Shown in pieces: positions 35,498 through 44,782 of a stretch of DNA of 64,000 nt. Numbering within the stretch: the first letter of the stretch is position 1; every line of letters begins with the position of its first letter. The notes beneath the pieces were generated by a model. It ran no database searches. It was not told the DNA's origin and worked only from the letters and a program-made list of their open reading frames with translations. The position numbers and the translations under genes are program-made. Source of the DNA: RPQJ01 sp963696545 (lineage in GTDB: Bacteria; Pseudomonadota; Gammaproteobacteria; Steroidobacterales; Steroidobacteraceae); the NCBI GenBank assembly GCA_963696545.1, contig CAVOKQ010000012.1:558001-622000 (forward strand), in the 5' to 3' direction.

Positions 35498-36874
35498 GTG
35501 GGTTTCTCTCCCGGGCGGCTGGCATCGGCACTGCAAGGGTGCCTCGAACCCTGGGTCGTCCTGTCGCCGGACTGTGTGTGGCGCTTAGCGGGGGCCTCGA
35601 CTCGACCGTGCTGCTGGCGGCGCTGGCCGCGCTGCGGGAGCAGCCGGGTACCCTGCCGCTGCGCGCGATCCACGTGGACCACGGGCTGCACGTCGGACTC
35701 GGACCTCTGGGCCATGCACTGCGTGCGACTGGCTGCAACGCTGCGTGTGCCGCTTGAACAGGCGCAGGTCGATGCGCGTCCGGCGCCCGGCGACAGCCCG
35801 GAAGCGGCCGCCCGCAACGCCCGCTATGCGGCGCTTGCAGAACGTCTCGACCGCGACGAAGTGCTGCTCACGGCGCATCACGCCGACGACCAGCTCGAGA
35901 CGATCCTGCTGCAGTGGCTGCGCGGCGGTGGACTGCGAGCGGTGGCCGGGATGTCACCGGTCGCGCGGTTCGACCGCGGCTGGCACGCGCGGCCGTTGCT
36001 CGGTTTCGGCCGCGGCGAGTTGCACGCGTGGGCGCGCGAGTGTGGTCTCGAGTGGCTCGAGGATCCGTCGAACGCCGATCCGCGATTCGACCGGAACTAC
36101 CTGCGGCTCGACGTGCTGCCCGCGATCCGGCGGCGCTGGCCCGCAGCTGCGCGCACCGTCGGCCGGGTGGCTGCCCAGGCGGCCGAGGCCCTCGACGTCG
36201 AGCGCGCGCTCGCGGCCGCGGATCTCGCAGTGGTTCGGGATGGCCGCGCGCTGTCGTTCGAGCGGCTCCTTGGCCTGCCGGCCGCGCGGCAGCGCTGGGC
36301 GCTCCGTGCCTGGCTGCGTGCGCTCGGGCTGCCCGTGCCGCCCGCAGCAACGCTGGCCGCGCTGCTGCACGACGTCGGCGCTGCGGCGGTCGACCGGGTG
36401 CCCTGTGTCAACTGGCCCGGCGCGCGCGTGCATCGCTATCGCGGCCGCCTGTTTGCAGACGCGGGCGTCCCGCCATTGGACGTGCGCGAGGGCGTGTGGC
36501 CGGCGGACGGACCATACGACCTCGGGGCCTCGAGCCGCCTGGAGCTGCGCGCGTCGGAGGGTGTCGGACTGAGCCGCGCCCGCTTGCCTCGGCAGTTGTC
36601 GGTCGTGTCGAGGACGGCGGGTGCGACGTTCAGGCCTGCTGGCGCGTTGCACCACCGGCCCTTGCGCAAGTGGCTGCAGGAATGCGGCGTGCTGCCCTGG
36701 CGGCGCGCGGGCCTGCCGCTGGTGATGGCCGGCCGCGAGGTCGTGGCAATCGGGGATCTTGCGTACGGCGGCGGGCTCGAGGCGGCGCCTGGCGAGCCGT
36801 CGTGGACCGTCGCATGGGTCGGGCGGCCGGCGGTCACCGAAAGCGAGGCGATCGGCGCCGATCCGCCTTGCTGA
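35498..36874 (+). CDS. tilS: tRNA(Ile)-lysidine synthetase TilS, with compensating frameshifts
   Basis: Attaches lysine to C34 of the AUA-reading tRNA-Ile. Expected length is 458 residues. The N-terminal FSPGRLASALQGCLEP is in one frame. The P-loop ALSGGLDSTVLLAALAAL and IHVDHGLH are in another, and DLWAMHCVRLAATLRVPL onward returns to the first. Adding one C to CCC at 35549-35551 and removing one G at 35695-35696 gives a single clean frame. The first shift is less certain, because a GTG at 35539 could be the true start. The second is required by homology. HHADDQLETILLQWLRGGG and WLEDPSNADPRFDRNYLR confirm the family. Confidence 0.88.
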   Translation: MGFSPGRLASALQGCLEPWVVLSPDCVWRLAGASTRPCCWRRWPRCGSSRVPCRCARSTWTTGCTSDSDLWAMHCVRLAATLRVPLEQAQVDARPAPGDSPEAAARNARYAALAERLDRDEVLLTAHHADDQLETILLQWLRGGGLRAVAGMSPVARFDRGWHARPLLGFGRGELHAWARECGLEWLEDPSNADPRFDRNYLRLDVLPAIRRRWPAAARTVGRVAAQAAEALDVERALAAADLAVVRDGRALSFERLLGLPAARQRWALRAWLRALGLPVPPAATLAALLHDVGAAAVDRVPCVNWPGARVHRYRGRLFADAGVPPLDVREGVWPADGPYDLGASSRLELRASEGVGLSRARLPRQLSVVSRTAGATFRPAGALHHRPLRKWLQECGVLPWRRAGLPLVMAGREVVAIGDLAYGGGLEAAPGEPSWTVAWVGRPAVTESEAIGADPPC

Positions 36875-36964
36875 CGCTGCCATCGAGCGAGCTTTCTGGT
36901 GGCCGGGAGAGGGCGTTCCGATAGACTGTCCTCCCGTCGTGCTTCTCCTGCGGCGGTGACCCCA

Positions 36965-38613
36965 ATGACCAAGTTCATCTGCGTGACCGGCGGTGTGGTT
37001 TCCTCGCTGGGCAAGGGAATCGCCGCGGCTTCGCTCGGGGCGATCCTCGAGGCGCGCGGCCTCAAGGTCGCGATGGTCAAGCTCGACCCGTACATCAACG
37101 TGGACCCGGGCACGATGAGCCCGTTCCAGCACGGCGAGGTGTTCGTCACCGACGACGGCACCGAGACCGACCTCGACCTCGGCCACTACGAGCGCTACGT
37201 CCGCACCACGACGGGCCGTAACAGCAATTTCACGACCGGCCGGATCTACGAGCGCGTGATCGCGAAGGAGCGGCGCGGCGATTACCTCGGGGCGACCGTG
37301 CAGGTGATCCCGCACATCACCGACGAGATCAAGCACTGCATCCGGATGGGCGCGGGTGACGCCGACGTGTGCATGGTCGAGATCGGCGGCACCGTGGGCG
37401 ACATCGAGTCGCTGCCGTTCCTCGAGGCCATCCGCCAGCTCGGCGTCGAGATGGGCCGCAACAACGTGCTGTACATGCACCTGACGCTGATCCCGTACAT
37501 CGCGACCTCCGGCGAGATCAAGACCAAGCCCACGCAGCACTCGGTGAAGGAGCTGCGCTCGATCGGCATCCAGCCGGACGTGCTGCTGTGCCGCTGCAAG
37601 GACCCGCTGCCGCCCGAGCAGCGGCGCAAGATCGCGCTGTTCACGAACGTCGAGGAGCGCGCGGTGTTCTCGGCGGTGGACGCCGACGACATCTACAAGA
37701 TCCCGCAGCTGCTGCACGAGCAGAGCCTGGATGCGATCGTCTGCGAGAAGCTCGGCATCAGCGTGCCGCCCGCCGACCTGAAGGAGTGGCAGCAGGTCGT
37801 TGCAGCCAAGGCCAACCCGGACCTCACGGTCAACATGGCGATGGTCGGCAAGTACGTGAACCTGAAGGACGCGTACATCTCGCTCACCGAGGCGCTGATG
37901 CACGCCGGCCTGCGCACCCGGACGCGAGTCCAGCTGAACTTCGTCGAAGCGACCGAAGTCGAGAAACACGGCACCGGCTGCCTCGAGAGCATGGATGCGG
38001 TGCTGGTGCCCGGTGGTTTCGGCGAGCGCGGCATCGAAGGCAAGATCCAGGCTGTCCGCTACGCGCGCGAGCATGGCGTCCCGTACCTCGGCATCTGTCT
38101 CGGCATGCAGCTCGCGATCATCGAGTACGCGCGCGACGTCGCCGGCCTCGAGGGCGCGCACAGCACGGAGTTCAACAAGGCCTCGCCTCATCCGGTGATC
38201 GCGCTGATCACCGAGTGGCAGGACCAGAAGGGCACGCGTTGAGGAGCGCACGGAGCAGTCGAACCTCGGCGGCACGATGCGGCTCGGCGCGCAGGAAGTG
38301 CGCATCTCGCACGGCATCGCTGGCACACGCCGTCTATGGCGCGGACGTGATCCGCGAGCGGCATCGCCACCGCTACGAGTTCAATAACAACTACCTGCAG
38401 AAGCTGATGAACGCCGGACTGCGCTTCTCCGGGTTCTCGCGCGACGGCCTGGTCGAGATCATCGAGCTGCCGCATCACCCGTTCTTCATCGCGAGCCAGT
38501 ACCACCCGGAGTTCCGCTCGACGCCGCGTGACGGGCATCCGCTGTTCACGGGCTTCGTCCGCGCGGCGCGCGATTATCGGGCGGCGCAGATGCCGGTGGC
38601 GGCTGGCGCATGA
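36965..38613 (+). CDS. pyrG: CTP synthase PyrG, broken by two one-base insertions
   Basis: Aminates UTP to CTP with glutamine. The synthetase half is intact from CVTGGVVSSLGKGIAAASLG through the glutaminase nucleophile GICLGMQLA. The frame then stops at 38242. Removing one T at 38239-38240 gives ITEWQDQKGTREERTEQS, and removing one base near 38316 joins it to SLAHAVYGADVIRERHRHRYE. Both joins align residue for residue with E. coli PyrG, and the corrected length of 548 is normal. The catalytic His/Glu region HHPFFIASQYHPEF follows. The stop overlaps kdsA (ATGA). Because the gene is normally essential, assembly error is the likely cause. Confidence 0.92.
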
Positions 38614-39445
38614 AGCTTTGCGGCTTCGAAGTCGGGCCGGACCGGCCGTTCTTCCTGATCGCGGGGCCGTGCGTCGATCGAGAGCGAGAGCGCTGGTCAT
38701 GGACGTGGCCGGCCGGATGAAGGAGATCACGACCGCGCTCGGGATCCCGTACATCTTCAAGGCGTCGTTCGACAAGGCGAACCGCTCGTCGCAGTCGAGC
38801 TATCGTGGTCCCGGCATCGAGCAGGGACTCCGCATCCTGTCGGACGTGCGTCGCGCGGTGGGCGTCCCGGTGCTGACCGACGTGCACGAGGACACGCCGC
38901 TGGCGGAGGTCGCCGCGGTCGTCGACGTGCTGCAGACGCCGGCATTCCTGTGTCGCCAGACGAACTTCATCCTCAGTGCCGCGTCCGCGGGAAAGCCCGT
39001 CAACATCAAGAAGGGTCAGTTCCTGTCGCCGTGGGAGATGGCGAACGTGGTCGAGAAGGCGCGCTCGACCGGCAACTCGCAGATCATGGTCTGCGAGCGC
39101 GGCTTCAGCTTCGGCTACAACAACCTCGTGTCGGACATGCGCGGCCTGGCGGTGATGCGGGCCACCGGCGCGCCGGTGGTATTCGACGCGACGCATTCGG
39201 TGCAATTGCCGGGCGGCCAGGGCACCGCGTCCGGCGGGCAGCGCGAGTTCGTTCCGGTGCTCGCCAGGGCCGCGGTTGCGGCCGGAGTCGCGGGCCTGTT
39301 CATGGAAACCCACCCTGATCCGGCGCAGGCGCTGTCGGACGGCCCGAACGCGTGGCCGCTCGACCGGATGGCCTCGCTGCTGGAGGTGCTCAGGGAAATC
39401 GATGCCGCGGCAAAAGCGCGGCCCTACGAGGAATCGAGCCTATGA
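38610..39445 (+). CDS. kdsA: 3-deoxy-D-manno-octulosonate 8-phosphate synthase KdsA, frameshifted near the N-terminus
   Basis: Condenses arabinose 5-phosphate and PEP to Kdo8P for lipopolysaccharide. The first 22 residues (MKLCGFEVGPDRPFFLIAGP, then CV) are in one frame, and VMDVAGRMKEITTALGIPYI onward is in another. Removing one base at 38675-38676 and one G at 38692 gives GPCVIESESLVMDVAG, the same length as Xanthomonas-type KdsA. KASFDKANRSS, CERGFSFGYNN and FDATHSVQLPGGQG are intact. It is coupled to pyrG and eno by ATGA overlaps on both sides. Confidence 0.92.
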
Positions 39446-40740
39446 CGAAGATCATCGACATCAAGGCGCGCGAGATCGTCGATTCGCGCGGCAATCCTAC
39501 GGTCGAAGCGGACGTGTACGTCGAGGGCGGCGTGATGGGCCGCGCGGCCGTGCCGTCGGGCGCTTCAACCGGGACGCGGGAAGCCGTGGAACTGCGGGAC
39601 GGCGACAAGAAGCGCTATCTCGGCAAGGGCGTGACCAAGGCCGTGGCGAACGCCAACGGCGAGATACGGTCGGCGATGCTCGGGCGCGACGTCCGCGACC
39701 AGGCGGGCCTCGACCAGCGGATGATCGAGCTCGACGGTACCGAGACCAAGTCGCGGCTCGGTGCCAATGCGATTCTCGCGGTCTCGCTGGCCGCGGGACA
39801 TGCAGCTGCGCGTGCTTCGGGCCAGGGGCTGTGGCGGCTGCTCGGCGGCGCCGGGCCCAAGGTGATGCCGGTGCCGATGATGAACATCATCAACGGCGGT
39901 GCACACGCGGACAACAGTGTGGACATCCAGGAGTTCATGGTGCTGCCGGTCGGCGCACCGAACTTCAGCGAGGCGCTGCGCTGCGGCGCCGAGATCTTCC
40001 ACACGCTGAAAAAGGTGCTGCACGAACGCGGGCTCGCGACCGCGGTGGGCGACGAGGGCGGCTTCGCGCCGGACCTGCCGTCGAACGAAGCGGCGCTCGA
40101 GACGATCCTCGAAGCGGTCGAGCGGGCGGGCTACAAGGCCGGGCGCGACGTTTACCTCGGACTCGACGCCGCCGCTTCCGAGTTCTACCAGGACGGCATC
40201 TACGACCTCGAGTCAGAGGGGCGCAAGTTCACGTCCGCGCAGTTCGTCGACTACCTCGCCGGGCTCGTGGACCGGTTCCCGATCATCACGATCGAGGACG
40301 GCATGGCGGAGGGTGACTGGGACGGCTGGTCGCTGCTGACGCAACGGCTCGGTCGCAGGATCCAGATCGTCGGCGATGACCTGTTCGTCACCAACACGAA
40401 GATCCTGCGCGAGGGCATTGCGCGCGGCATCGCGAACTCGATCCTGATCAAGCCGAACCAGATCGGCACGCTCACCGAGACGCTGGCGGCGATCGACATG
40501 GCGACGACTGCTGGTTACACCTCGGTGATCTCGCACCGCTCTGGCGAGACCGAGGACAGCACGATTGCCGACATCGCGGTGGCCACTCGCGCCACGCAGA
40601 TCAAGACGGGGTCGCTGTGCCGCTCGGACCGGATCGCGAAATACAACCAGCTGCTGCGCATCGAGGCCGAGCTCGGATCGCTGGCGGGTTACGCCGGACG
40701 CGACGCGTTCCCGGTGCCGGTGCCGGCGAGTGGCACCTGA
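39442..40740 (+). CDS. eno: Enolase
   Basis: Interconverts 2-phosphoglycerate and PEP in glycolysis and gluconeogenesis, and is also a degradosome partner in many Gammaproteobacteria. 432 residues. EIVDSRGNPTVEADV, GDEGGFAPDLPSNEAALE, IEDGMAEGDWDGW and ILIKPNQIGTLTETL contain the metal and catalytic residues. SHRSGETEDSTIADIAVA is the family signature. It starts within the kdsA stop. Confidence 0.97.
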   Translation: MTKIIDIKAREIVDSRGNPTVEADVYVEGGVMGRAAVPSGASTGTREAVELRDGDKKRYLGKGVTKAVANANGEIRSAMLGRDVRDQAGLDQRMIELDGTETKSRLGANAILAVSLAAGHAAARASGQGLWRLLGGAGPKVMPVPMMNIINGGAHADNSVDIQEFMVLPVGAPNFSEALRCGAEIFHTLKKVLHERGLATAVGDEGGFAPDLPSNEAALETILEAVERAGYKAGRDVYLGLDAAASEFYQDGIYDLESEGRKFTSAQFVDYLAGLVDRFPIITIEDGMAEGDWDGWSLLTQRLGRRIQIVGDDLFVTNTKILREGIARGIANSILIKPNQIGTLTETLAAIDMATTAGYTSVISHRSGETEDSTIADIAVATRATQIKTGSLCRSDRIAKYNQLLRIEAELGSLAGYAGRDAFPVPVPASGT

Positions 40741-40795
40741 CCCCGTCGTGCATGAGGCTCGCGCGCCGCATGGATTCTGTTAATCTCTCGCGCCC

Positions 40796-41137
40796 ATGAT
40801 GCTCAGGATCATCGGTGGATTGCTGCTCGCGGGCGTACTGGCCCTCCAGTACCGGCTCTGGGTGTCGCCGAACGGCATGCGCGACGTGTGGCGCACCGAG
40901 ACGGCGATCGAGGCCCAGACCCAGGAGAACGAGCGGCTCAAGCAGCGCAATCGAACGCTGGCGGCTGAAGTTCGCGACCTGAAGGAGGGCCGTGCGGCCA
41001 TCGAAGAGCGTGCCCGCACGGACCTCGGCATGATCGGCGCCAACGAGACGTTCTTCCAGGTCGTTCCGCCGGCGCCAGGCGCCGCACCGCAGGATTCCGC
41101 CAGCCAGCGACGGACCGCGCAGGCCGAGACGAAATGA
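40796..41137 (+). CDS. ftsB: Cell division protein FtsB
   Basis: Bitopic divisome protein that forms the FtsQLB complex. 113 residues: a short cytoplasmic start, one membrane helix (about 3-19), then a periplasmic coiled coil (about 35-65, ENERLKQRNRTLAAEVRDLKEG) and the conserved EERARTDLGMI. The C-terminal 25 residues are a Pro/Ala/Ser-rich tail. Two adjacent ATGs (40796, 40799) are equally possible. The position between eno and ispD is conserved. The end overlaps ispD (ATGA). Confidence 0.93.
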   Translation: MMLRIIGGLLLAGVLALQYRLWVSPNGMRDVWRTETAIEAQTQENERLKQRNRTLAAEVRDLKEGRAAIEERARTDLGMIGANETFFQVVPPAPGAAPQDSASQRRTAQAETK

Positions 41138-41841
41138 GGCGGCGCGTGCGGCGCTGGGCCGTCGTCGTGGCGGCCGGGCGCGGCCGGCGTTTCGGCGGCG
41201 AGACCCCCAAGCAATATGTTCGCCTGCTCGACCGGCCCGTGCTGTCGTGGTCGCTGGCCGCGTTGCTCGCCGTGCCATCGATCGACGCAGTCGTGGTCGC
41301 GCTTGCGCGCGGGGACCGGCGCTGGCGCGGCATCCGCGAATCAAGTGATTCTCGAGTGAGCACGTGCCCGGGCGGGGAGCGGCGCGAGCAGTCGGTCGCC
41401 AACGCGCTCGAGGCCCTCGCGCACCGGGCGCAGGATTCCGACTGGGTGCTGGTGCACGATGCCGCGCGTCCTTGCCTGCGGGGCGAGGACTTGCGCGGGC
41501 TGATCAAGGCGACGCGTAGCGACCCGGTCGGTGGGTTGCTCGCCGTCCCGGTCACTGACACGCTGAAGGCGGACGACGGGCACGGCCGGAGTTCGCGCAC
41601 TGCGCCGAGGGAACTGCTGTGGCGTGCGCTCACGCCGCAGATGTTCCGCTACGGGCTGCTCAAGCGGGCGCTCGCGCTCTGCATCGACCGCGAGCGGCTC
41701 GTGACCGACGAGGCGTCCGCGATCGAGGCGCTCGGCCTGCGGCCGCTGCTGGTGCGCGGCCGGTCGGACAACATCAAGCTGACGAATGCGGAAGACCGCG
41801 GCATCGCCGAGGCGATCCTGCGACAACGGAGGACGCGATGA
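41134..41841 (+). CDS. ispD: 2-C-methyl-D-erythritol 4-phosphate cytidylyltransferase
   Basis: MEP pathway step 3, forming CDP-methylerythritol. 235 residues. The CTP-binding AAGRGRRFGGETPKQYVRL, HDAARPCLRGEDL, VPVTDTLK, TPQMFRYGLL and TDEASAIEALG motifs are in order. It starts inside the ftsB stop and ends inside the ispF start, so it is tightly coupled on both sides. Confidence 0.96.
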   Translation: MRRRVRRWAVVVAAGRGRRFGGETPKQYVRLLDRPVLSWSLAALLAVPSIDAVVVALARGDRRWRGIRESSDSRVSTCPGGERREQSVANALEALAHRAQDSDWVLVHDAARPCLRGEDLRGLIKATRSDPVGGLLAVPVTDTLKADDGHGRSSRTAPRELLWRALTPQMFRYGLLKRALALCIDRERLVTDEASAIEALGLRPLLVRGRSDNIKLTNAEDRGIAEAILRQRRTR

Positions 41842-42332
41842 GGGTTGGGATCGGCTACGACGTGCATGCCTTCGGGCCGGGAGACCACGTGACCCTGGGC
41901 GGGGAGCGCATCGCGCACTCGCATGGCGTGCGCGCGCACTCGGACGGCGACGTGCTGCTGCACGCGCTTTGCGATGCGCTGCTCGGGGCGATGGGCCTCG
42001 GCGACATCGGCCAGCACTTCCCGGACACCGACGCGCGCTGGAAGGACGCCGACAGCCGGCACTTCCTGCGACGCTGTGCGGAGTTGATGCACGAACGCCG
42101 CTGGCGGCTCGTGAATGCCGACCTGACGCTGATTGCCGAGGCGCCGCGCGTCGGGCCGCACCGCGCCGCGATGCAGGCGCACATTGCCAGCGACCTCGGC
42201 TGCGGCAGTGACCGCATCAACATCAAGGCCACGACCAGCGAGGGACTCGGTGCGTTCGGGCGCAGCGAAGGCCTTGCCGCCCAGGCGATCGTGCTGCTCG
42301 CACACGCCAATGGCGGATCGCACGACCACTAG
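41838..42332 (+). CDS. ispF: 2-C-methyl-D-erythritol 2,4-cyclodiphosphate synthase
   Basis: MEP pathway step 5, a zinc-dependent homotrimer. 164 residues. GIGYDVHAFGPGDHVTLGG has the Asp/His metal ligands. AHSDGDVLLHALCDALLGAMGLGDIGQHFPD and KATTSEGLGAFGRSEGLAAQAI complete the active site. It overlaps ispD by four bases, and its last 23 bases overlap the likely truD start. Confidence 0.97.
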   Translation: MRVGIGYDVHAFGPGDHVTLGGERIAHSHGVRAHSDGDVLLHALCDALLGAMGLGDIGQHFPDTDARWKDADSRHFLRRCAELMHERRWRLVNADLTLIAEAPRVGPHRAAMQAHIASDLGCGSDRINIKATTSEGLGAFGRSEGLAAQAIVLLAHANGGSHDH

Positions 42333-43377
42333 GCGCGTGGACCTCGCCACCGCCTACGGACCGGCGCCGACCGGTGGCCGCATCCGCGTCGAGCCCGAGG
42401 ACTTCTTCGTCGACGAGGTGCTCGGCTTCGAGCCGGACGGTGCCGGGTCGCACGTGATTCTCCGCGTCGAGAAGCGCGGCGCCAACACGGGCTGGGTCGC
42501 CGTTCAGCTCGCGCAGTCGGCTGGCGTTCACGTTCGCGACGTGGGCTTCAGCGGTCACAAGGATCGGCAAGCGGTGACGCGGCAGGCATTCTCGATACCG
42601 TGGCCCGCGGCGACACCGCTCGACACGTGCCTCTCGTTCGCTGGCGAGGGTTACCACGTGCTGTCCGCGGACCGGCACGGGCGCAAGCTGCGGCCCGGTT
42701 CGCATCGAGCCAATCGCTTCGTGCTCGTGCTGCGCGACCTCGAGGGTGAGGTCGCGGGCATCGACCAGCGGCTGCGCCTGATCGGCGAGCAGGGCGTTCC
42801 GAACTACTTCGGGCCACAGCGTTTCGGGCGCGACGGTGGCAATCTCGCGCGCGTGCGGGCATGGGCCGCCGGTGGTCCGGCGCCGCGCGACCGCGCGCAG
42901 CGCGGCTTTGCGCTCTCCGCAGCTCGCAGCGAACTGTTCAACCTGGTGCTCGGCGAGCGGGTCCGGCGGGGCGACTGGAACCGGCTGCTGCCAGGCGAGG
43001 CTGTGGTGCTCGATGGCCGGCGCAGCTTCTTTCCGGCAACCGTGATCGACGCGGTGCTCGAGGATCGCTGCCACCGGATGGACGTGCATCCGAGCGGGCC
43101 GCTCTGGGGTCGCGGCGAGTCCCCGGCGACCGACGCGGCGCTCGAGGTCGAAGAGTCCATCGGTACCACGGAGCCGGCGCTGATCGCGCTGCTCGCGGCA
43201 CAGGGCATGGACCATGAGCGTCGCAGCCTGCGGCTCCCCGTCAGTGCGCTCGCCTGGACGCACGAGGCGGGTACGCTGCGGCTGGAGTTCGAACTGCCAC
43301 GTGGCACGTTCGCGACCGCGGTGCTGCACGAGTTGTTGCGCGACGCCTGGGATGCCGGCGAGTCGGGCGAGGAGTGA
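42310..43377 (+). CDS. truD: tRNA pseudouridine(13) synthase TruD
   Basis: Modifies U13 of tRNA-Glu. 355 residues from ATG 42310. GTG 42337 is an alternative that avoids overlap with ispF. RVEPEDFFVDEVLGFEPDGAG and the catalytic aspartate motif VGFSGHKDRQAVTRQ are clear, followed by VPNYFGPQRFGRDGGNLARV. The C-terminal MDHERRSLRLPVSALAW matches the family. It converges directly on smr, with the two stops adjacent (TGATCA). Confidence 0.94.
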   Translation: MADRTTTRRVDLATAYGPAPTGGRIRVEPEDFFVDEVLGFEPDGAGSHVILRVEKRGANTGWVAVQLAQSAGVHVRDVGFSGHKDRQAVTRQAFSIPWPAATPLDTCLSFAGEGYHVLSADRHGRKLRPGSHRANRFVLVLRDLEGEVAGIDQRLRLIGEQGVPNYFGPQRFGRDGGNLARVRAWAAGGPAPRDRAQRGFALSAARSELFNLVLGERVRRGDWNRLLPGEAVVLDGRRSFFPATVIDAVLEDRCHRMDVHPSGPLWGRGESPATDAALEVEESIGTTEPALIALLAAQGMDHERRSLRLPVSALAWTHEAGTLRLEFELPRGTFATAVLHELLRDAWDAGESGEE

Positions 43378-43935
43378 TCAGCGTCGCGCGGTGGTCGCGG
43401 TACGCCGGGCGCGCTGCGTCGCCAGCAACACGTAGGCCGCGCCGGTGCCGCCATCGACTGGACGGGCGGATGCGAACGCCAGCACGTCGTCCATACGCCG
43501 GAGCCAGTGATTGACGACGTGCTTCAGCACCGGGCCGCGCGGTCCGGAGCCCCGGCCTTTGCCGTGGATCACCCGCACGCAGCTCAGGTCCTGCGCCACG
43601 GCTGAGTTGATGAACTGTCGCAGCGCTTCGTGCGCGGCGTGGCGGCCGAGCCCGTGCAGGTCGATTTCCGCCTCTACCGAGTACTGTCCACGACGCAGGC
43701 GGCGCAGGATCTCTTCGCGTACGCCGGGTCGGCGGAACAGGATTTCCTCCCCGGTGTCCAGCAGCGACGGATCCTCGGGCAGCAGCAGGCTCTCGCGGAG
43801 TACTTCGAGCTGCTCGGCACGCGAGAAACGGGCGACGGGCCTTGGTTTCGGCACGGCCGGACGATGCGCGTCCTTCTGCAGCGGACGGACATCGTGCATC
43901 GCTTCGCGAAAAGCGCGCTCGTCTTCTTTGGACAC
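43378..43935 (-). CDS. Smr/MutS2-domain endonuclease-like protein
   Basis: 185 residues. A charged N-terminal part (VSKEDERAFREAMHDV) is followed by LRRGQYSVEAEIDLHGLGRHAAHEAL and VIHGKGRGSGPRGPVLKHVV, the DLHG and HGKG motifs of the Smr domain, then WLRRMDDVLAFASA. In the E. coli homologues YfcN/SmrB, the domain has nuclease activity on DNA or on mRNA at collided ribosomes. Which applies here is not known. GTG 43935 is chosen, with GTG 43944 also possible. It is read opposite to surE from an 81-bp shared upstream region. The longer open frame upstream is antisense to surE. Confidence 0.88.
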   Translation of the reverse strand: MSKEDERAFREAMHDVRPLQKDAHRPAVPKPRPVARFSRAEQLEVLRESLLLPEDPSLLDTGEEILFRRPGVREEILRRLRRGQYSVEAEIDLHGLGRHAAHEALRQFINSAVAQDLSCVRVIHGKGRGSGPRGPVLKHVVNHWLRRMDDVLAFASARPVDGGTGAAYVLLATQRARRTATTARR

Positions 43936-44016
43936 GGTTTCCACCCCGAGGGTGTTCGCTAACGGCGGCCCGGAGGATTCCAGTATAGTGCCGCGAATTT
44001 CCTGCTGGTCCCCCGC

Positions 44017-44769
44017 TTGAGAATCCTGGTCAGCAACGACGACGGCTACCGCGCCGAGGGCTTGCAGCGCCTCGCCGACGCGCTCAGGCCGCTGGCCGAG
44101 GTCACGGTAGTCGCCCCGGATCGCAACCGCAGCGGCGCGAGCAACTCGCTCACGCTCGACGTGCCCGTGCGGGTGTCGTCTTACGGCGAGCGGATGTACT
44201 ACGTGAACGGCACGCCGACCGACTGCGTGCACCTTGCGATCTCGGGCCTGTTCGACTTCGAGCACGACATGGTGGTGTCCGGAATCAACGATGGCGCGAA
44301 CCTCGGCGACGACGTCCTGTACTCGGGCACGGTGGCCGCTGCGGTCGAAGGCCGTTTCCTCGGGTTGCCGACCATCGCGGTGTCGCTCGTCGTCCGCGAG
44401 GGACGACATTTCGACACCGCGGCGCGCATCGCGAGCGAACTCGTGATGCGACTGATCCGCAGCCCGCTGCATAGCTCGATGATCCTGAACGTCAACGTGC
44501 CGGACGTCCCCTACGAGCACCTGCGCGGCATCAAGGTCACGCGGCTCGGTCACCGCCACCGCTCGGAGGCGGTCGTGCGCACGAACGACCCACGCGGGCG
44601 GCCGGTGTACTGGGTCGGGCCGGCCGGCGAGGGCGCGGACGCGGGCGAAGGCACGGATTTCCACGCGATCGCCAGTGGCTGTGTCTCGGTCACGCCGCTG
44701 CAGGTCGACCTAACCCGTCACTCGGCGCTCGCCGAAGTGGACGAGTGGCTGCGCGGGCGCGGACCCTGA
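44017..44769 (+). CDS. surE: 5'/3'-nucleotidase SurE
   Basis: Stationary-phase survival phosphatase acting on nucleoside monophosphates. 250 residues with a TTG start. RILVSNDDGYRAEG holds the metal aspartates, followed by VVAPDRNRSGASNSLTL and SGINDGANLGDDVLYSGTVAAAVEG. The Asp-Asp, Ser and Asn ligands are all present. A TATAGT at 43984-43989 could be the -10 of its promoter, though no good -35 fits. It is followed by pcm, the usual partner. Confidence 0.96.
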   Translation: MRILVSNDDGYRAEGLQRLADALRPLAEVTVVAPDRNRSGASNSLTLDVPVRVSSYGERMYYVNGTPTDCVHLAISGLFDFEHDMVVSGINDGANLGDDVLYSGTVAAAVEGRFLGLPTIAVSLVVREGRHFDTAARIASELVMRLIRSPLHSSMILNVNVPDVPYEHLRGIKVTRLGHRHRSEAVVRTNDPRGRPVYWVGPAGEGADAGEGTDFHAIASGCVSVTPLQVDLTRHSALAEVDEWLRGRGP

Positions 44770-44782
44770 ACGGGAGCATGCA

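Noticed and set aside
38226..38613. C-terminal pyrG fragment as a separate glutamine amidotransferase gene
   Set aside because: The sequence is the exact remainder of PyrG and joins after two one-base corrections. No start signal is present.
43936..44664. N-terminal extension of the Smr protein by ~240 residues
   Set aside because: The extension lies antisense to surE and has no homology. Smr proteins of this type start near 43935.
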